Assembly: GCA_004802725.1 (NCBI GenBank)
Contig: SGPM01000569.1
Span: forward strand, 1 to 11,624
Length of the DNA: 11,624 bases
Origin: Antrodiella citrinella
Taxonomy: Eukaryota; Basidiomycota; Agaricomycetes; Polyporales; Steccherinaceae
Reading direction: 5' to 3'
Under the pieces are notes generated by a model. That model saw nothing but the letters and a program-made list of their open reading frames with translations, ran no database searches and was not told where the DNA came from. The translations under genes were made by a program, and so were the position numbers. This document shows, piece after piece, positions 1 to 9,583 of the stretch. How positions within the stretch are numbered: position 1 is the stretch's first letter; each line of letters opens with the position of its first letter.

Positions 1-260
1 GGCCTTGCAGATTCAACATTCAACATACAAGCCAACCACTCCATGCATTGCGTGGCAGTATTGAGTGCTAAACGACGTTAGGGATGATGTGAGAGTGGAG
101 ATTTCATTTGCACCTGGAATCCAAATGGTCTGAACGAGGACAAGCAGGTTGCGAGTCCAAAACGGTGACCTCATCGCTTGTAGTCATCTCGGCTGTTGCC
201 GGTCTCAAGACTCTCAATATCTCAAGACTATCAATATTAATCACAGTCGACGTCGGTCAA
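1..260. repeat. Intergenic repeat R1 (3' flank of kinase copy 1)
   Basis: Diverged copy of a block also found at 4147-4470 and 7797-8007. Shared cores are AAACGACGTTAGGGAT at 70-85 and ACCTCATCGCTTGTAGTCATC at about 168-188, with matching sequence between (for example TTTGCA near 108 and GAACGAGGACAAG near 132). It also shares ATCACAGTCGAYGTCG with R2 near 240. It marks the edge of the duplicated unit. The left edge may lie outside the window. Confidence 0.7.
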
Positions 261-405
261 CATCTGGCCCGCCCAAGACATACAGAGAGAGAGGAGTATA
301 ACCTCCTCAAGCAACGTTCGATTGAAAAACCGGGATCCAACTGCGTACGGGTTTCAAAAAGCATTCTCTTCCATCCCACTACACCTCATCCTCCTCATTC
401 TCCAC

Positions 406-3400
406 TTACTTCGTCCCGGACGCCTTCCCTTTTCCCTTTCCCTCCTCCTCACCTCCCTCGGTTTCCCAAATCCACGGGGCGTTTCTCAGCTTCTCAAGAT
501 CGCGTTTACGGCGCTCCAGTTCCCGTTCCCTAAGCACACCAACTTCCACGTTCATCTCAGCCTCAGTCGGCCTCATCTCGCCCTCGCCATTCACAATAAT
601 CTCCAGATGCATCGTAAGCAATGCAAGAACCTCCTCGTGAATACAGGCTTGCGCGACATCGTTGTACGCGCGGTACGTACACTGCAATAGGTGCCACCAC
701 TCGCGCACCAAGGGTTTCACCCGCTCGAAGTACGGATGGAAGTTATCAACGATCTGGGTCTCGAAGAGGCGTGGTGTCACGAACAATCGGCACTTTTTGT
801 CACCGCTTTCGTTTTCGAAGAGGTCGCGCGCGTACGCTCGAAGTTCCGCCTCCGCTGGCGATACGGGCGTGTTCTGCCAATCGTGACCGGTGAATAGCGC
901 AGGACGACCGGGACCCAGGAGCACAAGACATTGGTATACGAGCACCCAGAAGAAGGACTCGATGTCGTGGATGGCGTTGTGGATGGGCCGTGAGCGGTAG
1001 ATATCTGTTCTGAGACAGTGCAGGTAGCCGTCATTATAATGTGGTATTAGATGCACCATGTTCTTTATGATCTCGTGGCTCATGAACGCCGGGGTGCCCT
1101 GTCCACGTTGGCTTTGTCAGGATAGACTAGTGAGAGATCGATGAATACGATGTTTACCGTTCGCTCTTCAAGAGTGTTCTGACTGTTCTGCCAGGAGGGA
1201 GGGCGAGTCTGGGCATCAAGGTAAGTTTCATCTGCTACTGGGAACCGGGATTGAGGTTCATGTAAACTCACCTCAGGTTCGATGATCCAACGCTCATATT
1301 GCTCCGCCGTAGGATAGCTCAATCTCAAATTCAACTTCTGTGCGAGTTATCAGCCTCGTAGAAAAATAAAATAAAAGCATCTTACACCACGCACCTTCAT
1401 TTCTTCGCTCAGCACCGCAGCTTGTCTCCCATCTCCTTTACAGCGACGGCAGATGAGCTCGACCTCCTCAAAAGTCCGGTCGTCCTCCTTCATGGCCATC
1501 TTCGTGGACTGGGATATCTGCAGATCCGCCACGCTGAACTCGATCCGAGTATCCGACTGCGTGGCGTGGTCGAGGTCGATAAGGCATCCCGCGGTCGTGT
1601 CCGAGGGATCCTGGCTTGAGTGGTCCGAGTTGAAGGCGGTGGGACGTATGAGGATGCTGTCTGGGGTGATGTTTCGGTGTAGTACGCCGTTCTTGAAGTA
1701 TAGGTTGCGGTGGCCTGGTGGAGATTACTATGTCAATACTTGACCAATGTCGAATAACACACGCAGGCATGAAGACGGCATACTTACCCTGAAGCGCATC
1801 TCGAATCGTCTTCACCAGCTCCGTGAGGTCCGTGAAGAACCTTACGGGCCATCCTATAGTCTGCGAGAGTGTTTTCACCAGCACTCGTGCTTCGACAGGC
1901 CCTGGTGCCTTTTCTGACCAATGTCGAGACACTTCGGTCGTTTGGATATCATGACAAAGGTTTTCGGTGTTATGTTCTGTCCAGACACCGTCGGAATCTA
2001 CGAACCCTGATTTGACAGACGACAGAACGACGCCGACGTTGTTGATGTGCGTGGGTCCATGGAGCTCTTTCTCGGTCAGAGACGTGCATCGGGCCCATGT
2101 AAGCTTCAAAGCCAGAGGTGGTCCCTGAATTGACGATAATGTTATACGGACGAACATGAGTACAGTCCAGGCGATCACGCACCTCCATAACATCAGTCAT
2201 GTCCGAATTCAGCTTCCTTACCATCCAGCTGATACTCGCTGGTCCGATCACCGAGCTATCCCACTGGACATTAGTCTGTTGTACGGTGAAGTACCATACC
2301 CCCTCGGTGGAGGTGTCATCGTCGGGGACGAAGATAGCCCATTGGGCGTGGGAGGGAGGGGGACCGTAATCTTCCAGTTGGAGTTTCGTGTCGGTCGTGT
2401 AGCGAAACTCATGGACGCCAGGAGAGGGATTCCGGTATAACTTCATATGCAGGTCCCATCCGAGAAGGCGTGGAGATAACCCTGAGAGCGCGAGTACGAC
2501 TTGTATAAACTTGTCACGGTCCTTCTATAGCGAAATGTTAGCGAGAACATATATGAAGGAGATGTGCAGTTGTTACTCACTGTGCGTACGTCTATCCAGG
2601 AATCCGTCGCCAACACACCCGATCTATCGCAATAGAACACGCGCACCCCGTTGCGCCTGACGAGGATTCCGAAAACAAAGTGGCGGTCTGGCTGCGCCGC
2701 AAGCACCTCCTGCATGCGTCGACACAGTTCAAGGGAACCCTTGTTGTGTTGAACACAGAGATTTGTCTGCCGCATCGCCATGGGAGTATTGATGCGAAGC
2801 CACGATGGTGTATTCTGCACGAAGATTGCCTTCGTGAGCTTTGAAGTATTGAGGTGATAGACATTGACGAGACGTACCTCGGATCCTTCGAGTTCGGACG
2901 TCCGACGAAGGGATAGAATCTTGATGAGCACCTTGATATGTTTGACCTAGGGTGAACGACGTGACATAAGAACGTGTTACAGAGAAGTGCGTAAAGGGGA
3001 CGCACCCAATACGACGTATGTGCATCCGAGGGTGTTGGTTGAACATGACCGAGCAATAGCCTCGTAAGGATCTCCCCGGTCCGCACGAGCTACACAAGCA
3101 AAGTCAGTTTCGGTTACAATCTAGACACGTTGTCAGGTGGCGGCATACGTATGTGATCGCATTTGTAGACGCCGCCGAGTCAATGCATATCCTGGACTTC
3201 AGGCTTTGGATATCATCCGACAGCGTCGCCTCATCCGGACTCCGGACCCGTGCTGGTAAAAGTAAGGCTGCGACATCTAGAGATGTTTGGCATAACAATA
3301 TGATCTGGAGATAGGGACGGGTCAGTGTTCAGAAGGATGTACGAGAGCAGCCTACGCACTTTGTCTTGCTGACCCTCGTGTTCAGCCGTTTCGAGTTCCG

Positions 3401-3755
3401 CGATGAGCCGCCTCGTCCTGAAAAGAGGCTGTAGGTTACCGAGGACGCAAGCCGCACCTGAATGATCGTTCCGAGGTCCGAACGTCTTCCAATGCGAATG
3501 AACCACAAAGTTAGTTCCCTCGTACGCACCGAGAACGCTATTAGCGTTATCGACGACGTGCTCATAGACGGCGTCGACGTCACCAGCGTCCGACGACAAC
3601 GACGAAAGGCAGTTCTGCGGCAAAGTAGATGCCACTTGTGCTATATCTGCTGAGTCGACCGGTAGGAACGTTCGAAGAAAGAGGTCCGTGTCGACGAGGC
3701 GAAGTCCTCTGAGGATCTCTGAAGCTTGAGTGACGTCGACATCGTTCGCTGACAT
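406..3755 (-). CDS. FunK1-type fungal protein kinase, copy 1 (intact frame, predicted pseudokinase)
   Basis: Spliced gene with coding exons 3755-3360, 3304-3149, 3089-3006, 2946-2878, 2814-2581, 2524-2183, 2124-1788, 1714-1395, 1337-1272, 1208-1158 and 1098-406. The ten introns are 55-73 nt with GT/AG ends, and all phases agree, giving about 915 aa with no internal stop. Visible motifs are RHFVFG and DRSG (about residues 278-301), a possible ATP-anchoring Lys in LALKLTW (about 434), HRNITPDS (552-559), GCLIDLDHA (582-590), GTPAFMSHE (from 686), HDIESFFW (about 729) and a charged, helix-prone C-terminal tail. FunK1 kinases normally have HRD followed by Asn five residues later; here these are Asn and Ser, so phosphotransfer is probably lost. 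The start ATG at 3755 has A at -3 (ACCATG). The substrate and role are unknown. The family call is strong; the exact exon ends are inferred by hand. Confidence 0.82.
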
Positions 3756-3780
3756 GGTAGCACTAGCCTCTTGGGTAGAT

Positions 3781-3929
3781 CTATGAAGACACACTTGTCA
3801 AGGTTACGCTTGCGTAGAACGAAAAATGAGATGAATGGCCTGAGAGACTTACCCTCGCACTGGCAGTACTAGTATCCTGCAAAGTACAATATTCACTCGG
3901 ACACGTTGCCGAGGGCCACACTTCATCAT
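3781..3929 (-). other. Possible upstream exon and intron of kinase copy 1
   Basis: On the - strand a good donor (GTAAGT, 3852-3847) pairs with an acceptor (TTCATAG, ending at 3781), defining a 72-nt intron just before the copy 1 exon that starts at 3780. An upstream ATG at 3929 (with a second at 3926) reads without a stop to 3853 and continues in phase into the main exon. This would add 34 residues before the 3755 Met. The added sequence is Arg/Val-rich and does not look like a kinase N-terminus, so it may be 5' leader instead. The splice pair is convincing; the choice of start is not settled. Confidence 0.45.
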
Positions 3930-4011
3930 GATCAACTTTGTTCGCCGCTGGAATCTAGTTGAACTTGCACATTGAACACACCGGCAAGCCACTTCAAGTT
4001 CGTCCGTATCA

Positions 4012-4040
4012 GCCAATGATTAGCAAACGAAGCTATAATG
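4012..4040 (-). promoter_or_regulatory. Possible promoter elements of kinase copy 1
   Basis: CCAAT occurs at 4013-4017 (ATTGG when read along the gene) and a TATA-like ATTATA at 4039-4034. They lie about 85 and 105 bp upstream of the possible first exon at 3929. Such short motifs are common by chance, and this is offered only because of the position. Confidence 0.2.
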
Positions 4041-4146
4041 GTCGTAAACGGAGTGATCATATTGACGTGGAAAGGGACATGGAGCTGATTGTGCTTCAAA
4101 AGCGCGAGGAATCTGACATAGCCCCGATATCTCACGCGTCGTGTTC

Positions 4147-4470
4147 TATCATCGCCAGCAGACTGCCTGCAGGACATACTTTCGATTGCGTCACACGTGC
4201 AGTACTGACTGACAAACGACGTTAGGGATTTTGGAATAATGATCTGATTTGCATTAGTGCACGTACCCAGGTATTGTGAATGAGGACAAGTTCAGAATGA
4301 AGACGTTCAAGTCAGGTTCAAGTTGAGGTTGTCAACACGGTGACCTCATCACTTGTAGTCATCACGGCTCTTGCCGAAAGATGGTCCTCCTCCCGCCGCA
4401 CTGGCACTGGCACCCAACTGACCCCATGGGTCCCAATCACAGTCGATGTCGTTGAAACATATTCAGACAC
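4147..4470. repeat. Intergenic repeat R2 (between kinase copies 1 and 2)
   Basis: Contains AAACGACGTTAGGGAT at 4214-4229 and TGACCTCATCACTTGTAGTCATC at about 4341-4363, followed by ACGGCTCTTGCCG, in the same order and spacing as R1 and R3. It lies upstream of copy 1 and downstream of copy 2, so it could contain promoter sequence, but the only direct evidence is its repetition. Confidence 0.72.
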
Positions 4471-4678
4471 GGTCTGTCGACTCTAACACGGCAGTAAGCA
4501 TATCAAACGCGACAAATCTGAACTTGAAGCTCGAATGCTATATCCGGACCGCAAAGTCACGTCTCGCCATCGCATCTGAGTCTGAGTCAACAAGTGTTTA
4601 CGGACAACCTGGGTCCTGAGCCTGGTCTCTACTAGTACTTGTCGTCGCCCTCGCCCGCCTCTGCCCCGTTAGCAATAT
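4471..4678. other. 3' flank of kinase copy 2, no gene seen
   Basis: This stretch lies between R2 and the copy 2 stop codon. I see no convincing frame, RNA gene or repeat in it. It probably holds the 3' untranslated region of copy 2. Confidence 0.4.
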
Positions 4679-5718
4679 TCAATCCGACCAGCGAAGAATT
4701 GTCGAATCATCCGCCACGGATTGAGGAGAACCCTCAGGCTGCTGTGTGAGCGGTGCAGTGAGAGTAGCGAGCTCCTCTTCGCGCCGCGCCAGTTCCTTCT
4801 CCTGGAGTCGTTTCGCTTCCTTGCTCGTCTCCGCTTCACTTGGTGCGCCTGCGGCAAGGAGGTCCAAATGTTTGTCCAACATGGCAATGACCTTGTTGAG
4901 GACGAGGCCTTGTGCAACATCGTCGTAGGTGCGATACGTGCATTGCAGTAGAATCCACCACTCGAAGAGCAACGGCTTCAATCGTTCGAGATAGGGATGG
5001 AAGAGCGGCAGTATGTTGGCAGCAAAATATTCTGGACTCTCGTTGAACAAATCCACCTTCTTCAGAGCATCATTACTGTCGAAGAGGAGCCTTATCCAAT
5101 CTCGAAGGATTGCGATCTCCGTCTCGTTCGTCAGAGTGAATTCCGGATGCTCTTTAGCGTCGGACCTGGACGCAAGCTGCATAGCGGACGAATCGTACAA
5201 CATTTCGGGACGACGATGGTTACCAGGTCCATGTCGGACCATGCACTGATATAAGACGATCCAGAAGAACGACTCGATGTCGTGTATTACCGAATGAGTG
5301 ATTTTGATGGGCAACCCCAGAGTGTCGGACCTTGGGAGTGCGGGAAGGTAAGGATCGGAGGCCGTCGAGAATGGCATTGAAAACGATGTGTGGACTTCGT
5401 AGCTCATGAATGCAACTGTGCCCTGATGAAGACACTGTGTCAGAGCAGAAAGCGGGTTGGCAGATTGACAAATCGGCAACATAACTTACCGTTCTCTGTT
5501 GAGAAGTTGTGGCTACATCCCGCCAAGATGGAGGGCATGTCTGTGCATACAAGTAAACGGTGCTGCACAAGGAGAAGGTCAAATGTGGTTCTTTACCTCG
5601 GGCTTTTCCAACCATTGGTTGTACTCCTCCATGGACGGATAGCACATCGCATCCAGCGCCTGTGAGTAATGATTAGTTGAATATTGAAGGGATTGAAAGT
5701 CGGACGAATGACACTTAC

Positions 5719-6044
5719 ATGCCAAGGATCACCATTTTCTTTCACGGTTCGTAGACTCGCTGCTAGCCGCATAGCATTTCCAGTAGATCCTTGACAACGA
5801 CACCAGATTCGTTGCAATGTCTGCGGATCGTTGCAGTCCGTGTTCGTGTATTGAACCACGGTCTTTTCAAAGTCGCTTGGATGGTCGAATCTTCGGTATA
5901 CGATCCGTTTACTTGACTGTATGGCTTGATCCAAGTCGATGATGCATCCCATGGTGGAGCTCGAGATAGGTGGGCATATCGGTGTATTGCCGGCACCGAT
6001 ATCTCGGTGCAATACGCCTCTGCCGAAATATAGATTGTGATGCC
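5719..6044 (-). other. Second catalytic-loop exon in copy 2 (HRD version)
   Basis: The exon is open for 326 nt and carries HRDIGAGN, with both the catalytic Asp and the metal-binding Asn in the expected spacing. GCIIDLDQA and the long activation-segment insert, including CRCQGSTGN, follow. It starts in phase 1 after AAACAG and ends in phase 0 at a GTAAGT donor, exactly like copy 1 exon 1714-1395. This exon alone would give a catalytically plausible C-lobe, but the upstream lesions of copy 2 remain. Confidence 0.72.
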
Positions 6045-6092
6045 CTGTTTTCGCGAGTGAACAAAATGCCACCTTTGATATGGATAACATAC

Positions 6093-6272
6093 CTTGAACT
6101 GCGTCTTCATTCGCTCTCAGAGATTCTCCAAGATCGGCCTGTTCAGGGAGACACCCTGACAGGAGGGCTCGGTCGAGCTCGGAGGATTTGAAGTCAGTGG
6201 GGCATATGAGGATGCTGTCCGGATTGATGTTTCGGTGCAGTACTCCTCTCTTGAAGTATATATTGCGATGAC
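6093..6272 (-). other. Extra catalytic-loop exon in copy 2 (degenerate HRN version)
   Basis: This 180-nt exon begins in phase 1 after a CACAG acceptor and ends in phase 1 before GTATGT, so it can be included or skipped without changing frame. It reads GHRNIYFKRGVLHRNINPDS and onward to GCLPEQ, then ends in EDAVQ, which resembles the RDALQ end of the preceding exon. It parallels the next exon (6044-5719), which starts GHHNLYFGRGVLHRDIGAGN. Both key catalytic residues are replaced here (Asn for Asp, Ser for Asn), as in copy 1. Confidence 0.75.
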
Positions 6273-6891
6273 CTGTGAAGACTTTGAATGATACATTCAA
6301 GGAGCATTAGACGTGGATACCCACCACGAAGCGCATCTCGGACAGTCTTCACGAGCTCTGTAAGATCCAGGAAGTGTCGGAGCGGCCATCCAAAGGTCGG
6401 TGAGAGCGTCTTCACCAACACTCGCGGTTCCACAGGCCCGGGTGCCTTCTCTGACCAATCTCGAGGCGCTTCAGTTACTTGAACGTCATGACGAAGGTTT
6501 TCGGTGTTGCGTTCTGTCCAAGCACCGTCGGAATCTACAAAGCTAGACTTGACGAAAGACAGAACGATGCCAATGTTATCGATGAGTGTGGGACCATGAA
6601 GGTCCCGCTCCGTCGGTAACGTGCACGGGGACCATGAAAGCTTGAGGACCAGAGGAGGTCTCTGAGAAAACGATAACGTTACGACATAACATATCACGGT
6701 TTACAATGTCACGTACCTCGACCACACTGATCATGTCCGAATCACCACCCAGCTCATAGTGACGCATCCGACCACAGTGACTCAAACGTGGTGATGGGTC
6801 GTATAGTAAAATACCATTTACCCGTCGCAGAGGCAAACTCGTCAGGGACAAAGATCGCCCATTGAGTGTCGGGAGGGTTTGGACCGTAGTC

Positions 6892-6894
6892 TTA
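6892..6894 (-). other. Nonsense codon in kinase copy 2
   Basis: The copy 2 frame reads NVQL, TAA, DYGPNPP. Copy 1 has KLQLEDYGPPP at the same place, so a Glu codon has become TAA. The flanking residues match on both sides, which makes the frame assignment firm. Confidence 0.8.
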
Positions 6895-7623
6895 CAGTTG
6901 AACGTTCGGATCGGTCGTATAGCGAAACTCGTGGACTCCAGGGCGGGGAGTGAGGTACAGCTTCATGTTTTGGTCCCATCCAAGACGACGTGGAGGTAGA
7001 CTCGAGAGTGTCAGTACGACTTGAATAAACTTGGTGCGTTGCTGAATAAAACGAGACAACGGTAAGATAAGTGCAAAATTGACGAGAAGCGCAGGGTACT
7101 CACAGTGCGTACGTCTATCCAGGAATCCGTCGTCAAAAAACCCGACCGATCGCCATAGAAGACACGAAACCCACGTCGCTTCAGAAGCAGCCCGAATACG
7201 AAGTGCCGATCAGCCTGTGATTGCAGGACCGACTGCATTCCTCGGCACAATCGTGTTGACCCTTCGTCGTACTGTGAACCCGAGTTCTTCTGCCGTATCG
7301 CCACGGGCGTATTGACCCGAATCCACAACTCCGAATTATCGTCCTCGAGCTGAGGAATGTCGTGCATGAGGAATGGATGATGTGATAGATGTAGTGAATG
7401 AACGCACCGTCAGGTTTTCTTCATCTTTCATCCGGCGCAGCCAGAGAAGCTCAATCAAAACCTTGATGTGTTTGACCTATCAAGACAACCCGTCAGCTGG
7501 ATAAGTGTAGGACGAAGCAATGAGACATACCCAGTAAGACATCGGTGCCGTCAGTGGGACTGGTGAAACGTGTGCACAGTCCCCTCGTAGCAGTCTCGTG
7601 AGGAGATTTCCAGTTTGCGGGAG

Positions 7624-7796
7624 CTAGACAAGGATAATCGAAATCAGCCATGTCCGAAGACTTAAGGAACGAGAAACGCGTACCCCTTACTTATGAGTTG
7701 ATTCAGTACAGTAAGCTGAAAGACGTAGAGACGTTGCCATCTCTCAGATGAGAGACGAGGATCCAGTGAGAACGGGCCACGCTTCGACTTCGGTCA
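7624..7796 (-). other. Decayed 5' end of kinase copy 2
   Basis: A possible intron (donor GTAAGG at 7690-7685, acceptor ending at 7624) precedes the first clear exon of copy 2. The roughly 100 bases upstream of it may be a remnant of the copy 1 exon at 3304-3149, but the match is weak and the frames are broken. In copy 1 the equivalent interval, from 3090 to repeat R2, is about 1,050 bp; here it is about 170 bp. The first exons were therefore deleted. No usable start codon is evident. Confidence 0.45.
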
Positions 7797-8007
7797 TCGC
7801 CAGCCTGCAGGACTTGCACATGATTCAACATACCAACCAACCTTCAATTGCGTGCAGTACTGAGTGACAAACGACGTGAGAGATTCCGAAATGAAGACTG
7901 GATTTGCATCAGTGCACTCTGAACGAGGACAAGTTCAAGTTGAAGATGTTCAAGTTGAGTCCAGTAACGGCTGACCTCATCGCTTGTAGTCATCACGGCT
8001 CTTGCCG
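7797..8007. repeat. Intergenic repeat R3 (between kinase copies 2 and 3)
   Basis: Contains AAACGACGTGAGAGAT at 7869-7884 and TGACCTCATCGCTTGTAGTCATC at 7972-7994, followed by ACGGCTCTTGCCG. Its left edge (TCATCGCCAG, CCTGCAGGAC) also matches R2. Similarity stops abruptly after 8007, where R1 and R2 continue to match each other. Confidence 0.72.
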
Positions 8008-8425
8008 AGAAATCGCCGTTGTAGCAAGAAACCAACAAGAAACCAATACAAATACATGCAGCAAACGTACAAATGGTATTCTAGTCCTCTCAAGCTCACT
8101 TCGTAACAAACAGAGTTCTCGAAATCGTCGCCAAGTTACGCAAACACATCTTGAACGCCATCCTCGCGATCAACGCGTCGTATTCTCCAGGACTCAGCTC
8201 TCCCGGACGACACACCGTCTTCGGGGCCCAGAAAGGGGCGGCATTCGCGCTGGGGAGGGGAGGTATGATACCGAGCCACCGAGCCAAGGCCTTTACTTCG
8301 GCGAGGGACTTGGTTGGGGAGGGCGTGACCAGATGGATGATCATGAGGCGACAGATGAGGGTGGTAGGGAGGCGAAATGCAAAGGTTGGGTGGTTGTCGA
8401 AACGCCAGGGAGCACGACGTATGGT
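8008..8425. other. Sequence unique to the third unit, with an open frame in phase with kinase copy 3
   Basis: This block lies between R3 and the stop of copy 3 and has no counterpart beside copies 1 or 2. On the - strand the codons after the TGA at 8428-8426 stay open, in the same frame, to a stop at 8096, about 110 codons. The product includes KSLAEVKALARWLG, a Pro/Ala-rich link, GEYDALIARMAFKM and LRNLATISRTLFVTK, and looks partly helical. Three other frames are also long and open here, so composition may explain it. It could be a piece of another gene joined to copy 3, or non-coding. Confidence 0.35.
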
Positions 8426-9583
8426 TCAGAGACCTGACGAGAATAAGCACTCTTCAGTATCCCATGGAGATGAATATAACCGACGAAGATCGTCTGCGCG
8501 ACGCTGCAGTTCCGTATCCCTGAGGCGTTCGGCTTCTTCGCTCGTTTCAGCCTCGGTTGGAGTCATGTCGCCCTCGCCAGCTGTGATAAGATCCAGATGC
8601 TTCTCCAACATAACGAGGACTTGTCCATGAACAAGGGCCTGCGCTACGTCATTATAGATGCGATAAGTGCACTTCAAGATGCGCCACCATTCGCGCACAA
8701 GGGGTTTCAACCGGTTGAAGTAAGGATGGAAGAACGAAATGACACGGCTCTCGAAGAGCTGCGGGGCTCCGAACAGCCTACACTTCATGTCGGCATCCCT
8801 GTCCTCGAAGAGGCCCACAATACATTTCCGAAGGTCCATTATCTCTTTGAGCATCATAGATGGTCCGGGGATGAGGTCCTGGCGACGGTGGCCGCCAGGT
8901 CCTTCTCGAACAAGACATTGATACACAAGCACCCCAAAGAAGGATTCGATGTCATGGATGACAGTGTGAATGGGGACGCCGTTGGGCACGTCAAACCTGC
9001 GACCGTGTAGGTACCCATCACCGTCGCCGAGTGAATACCGACGTCTAGCGAAAATCTCGTAGCTCATAAATGGCACCGTACCCTAGCAGAACGTTAGCAT
9101 CATCCGCTGAGAATGCAAGATCAGTTTGAACAGCACTCACCGTTCTCGTGGATTCGTCACTTTGATAATTCTTCCACGATGGGGGGCATGTCTGTAAAAT
9201 TAAGGTAAGTCGATTCCGCGCTGTGATACCGATAACACAACTTGCCTCCGGTTCCTCGACCCAACGCATATATTGCTGTTGGGTAGGAAAGCACACCGCC
9301 TCCAAGTTCAGCTTCTGCACGAGGTTCAGCTGCAGCACAGTGTGTCTGTATTTCGTGTACGCACTCTCCCGTCATCCGGAACCGGATCATTTCCCTGTTG
9401 AATCATCTTCTTCCCAAACACGCTCAGTCGTCCTGCGAATTCGACTATTTGCATCGAATCTCCCTGGCAGAAACGACTAATGGCATCGATTTCTTCGGGT
9501 TGCAAGGCGTAGGTGTTGGATACAAATGCCATCATTGCAGGGTTGGTTTCAATATTATCGAAGGACATTCGGTTGGCCGCCTT

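Larger units (their letters stand above)
4679..7623 (-). pseudogene. FunK1-type kinase, copy 2 (5' truncated, nonsense and frameshifts, duplicated catalytic exon)
   Basis: Recognisable exons are 7623-7531, 7476-7408, 7349-7104, 7041-6717, 6661-6325, 6272-6093, 6044-5719, 5659-5597, 5540-5490 and 5422-4679, matching copy 1 except for one extra exon (6272-6093). Introns are 48-67 nt. Motifs are RHFVFG.L...DRSG, LVLKLSW, HRNINPDS in the extra exon, HRDIGAGN and GCIIDLDQA in the next exon, GTVAFMSYE, HDIESFFW and a charged C-terminal helix. Lesions: TAA at 6892-6894 where copy 1 has LQLEDYG; a likely 1-nt loss in 6758-6785; and a loss of about 10 nt near 6743-6750, so exon 7041-6717 is 325 nt instead of a multiple of three. 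The roughly 150 N-terminal codons seen in copy 1 are absent. It probably encodes no full kinase, although draft-assembly error is possible for the small indels. Confidence 0.78.

Noticed and set aside
108..533. A 141-codon + strand open frame across R1 and the copy 1 tail
   Set aside because: It crosses repeat sequence and then runs antisense to the C-terminal exon of copy 1. The product is low-complexity Pro/Ser/Phe with no recognisable domain.
3430..3480. A possible 40-nt intron inside the first large coding exon of copy 1
   Set aside because: GT and AG ends exist, but removing it shifts the frame, while reading through keeps a continuous frame into the next exon.
3932..4177. An 81-codon - strand frame just upstream of the copy 1 first exon
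   Set aside because: It overlaps the edge of R2, has no recognisable domain and ends immediately before the candidate first exon. It is better explained as promoter or leader sequence.
7904..8437. A 177-codon + strand open frame over R3 and the unique block
   Set aside because: Its first part is repeat sequence that is not open in R1 or R2, and the rest overlaps other open frames. There is no motif and no splice support.
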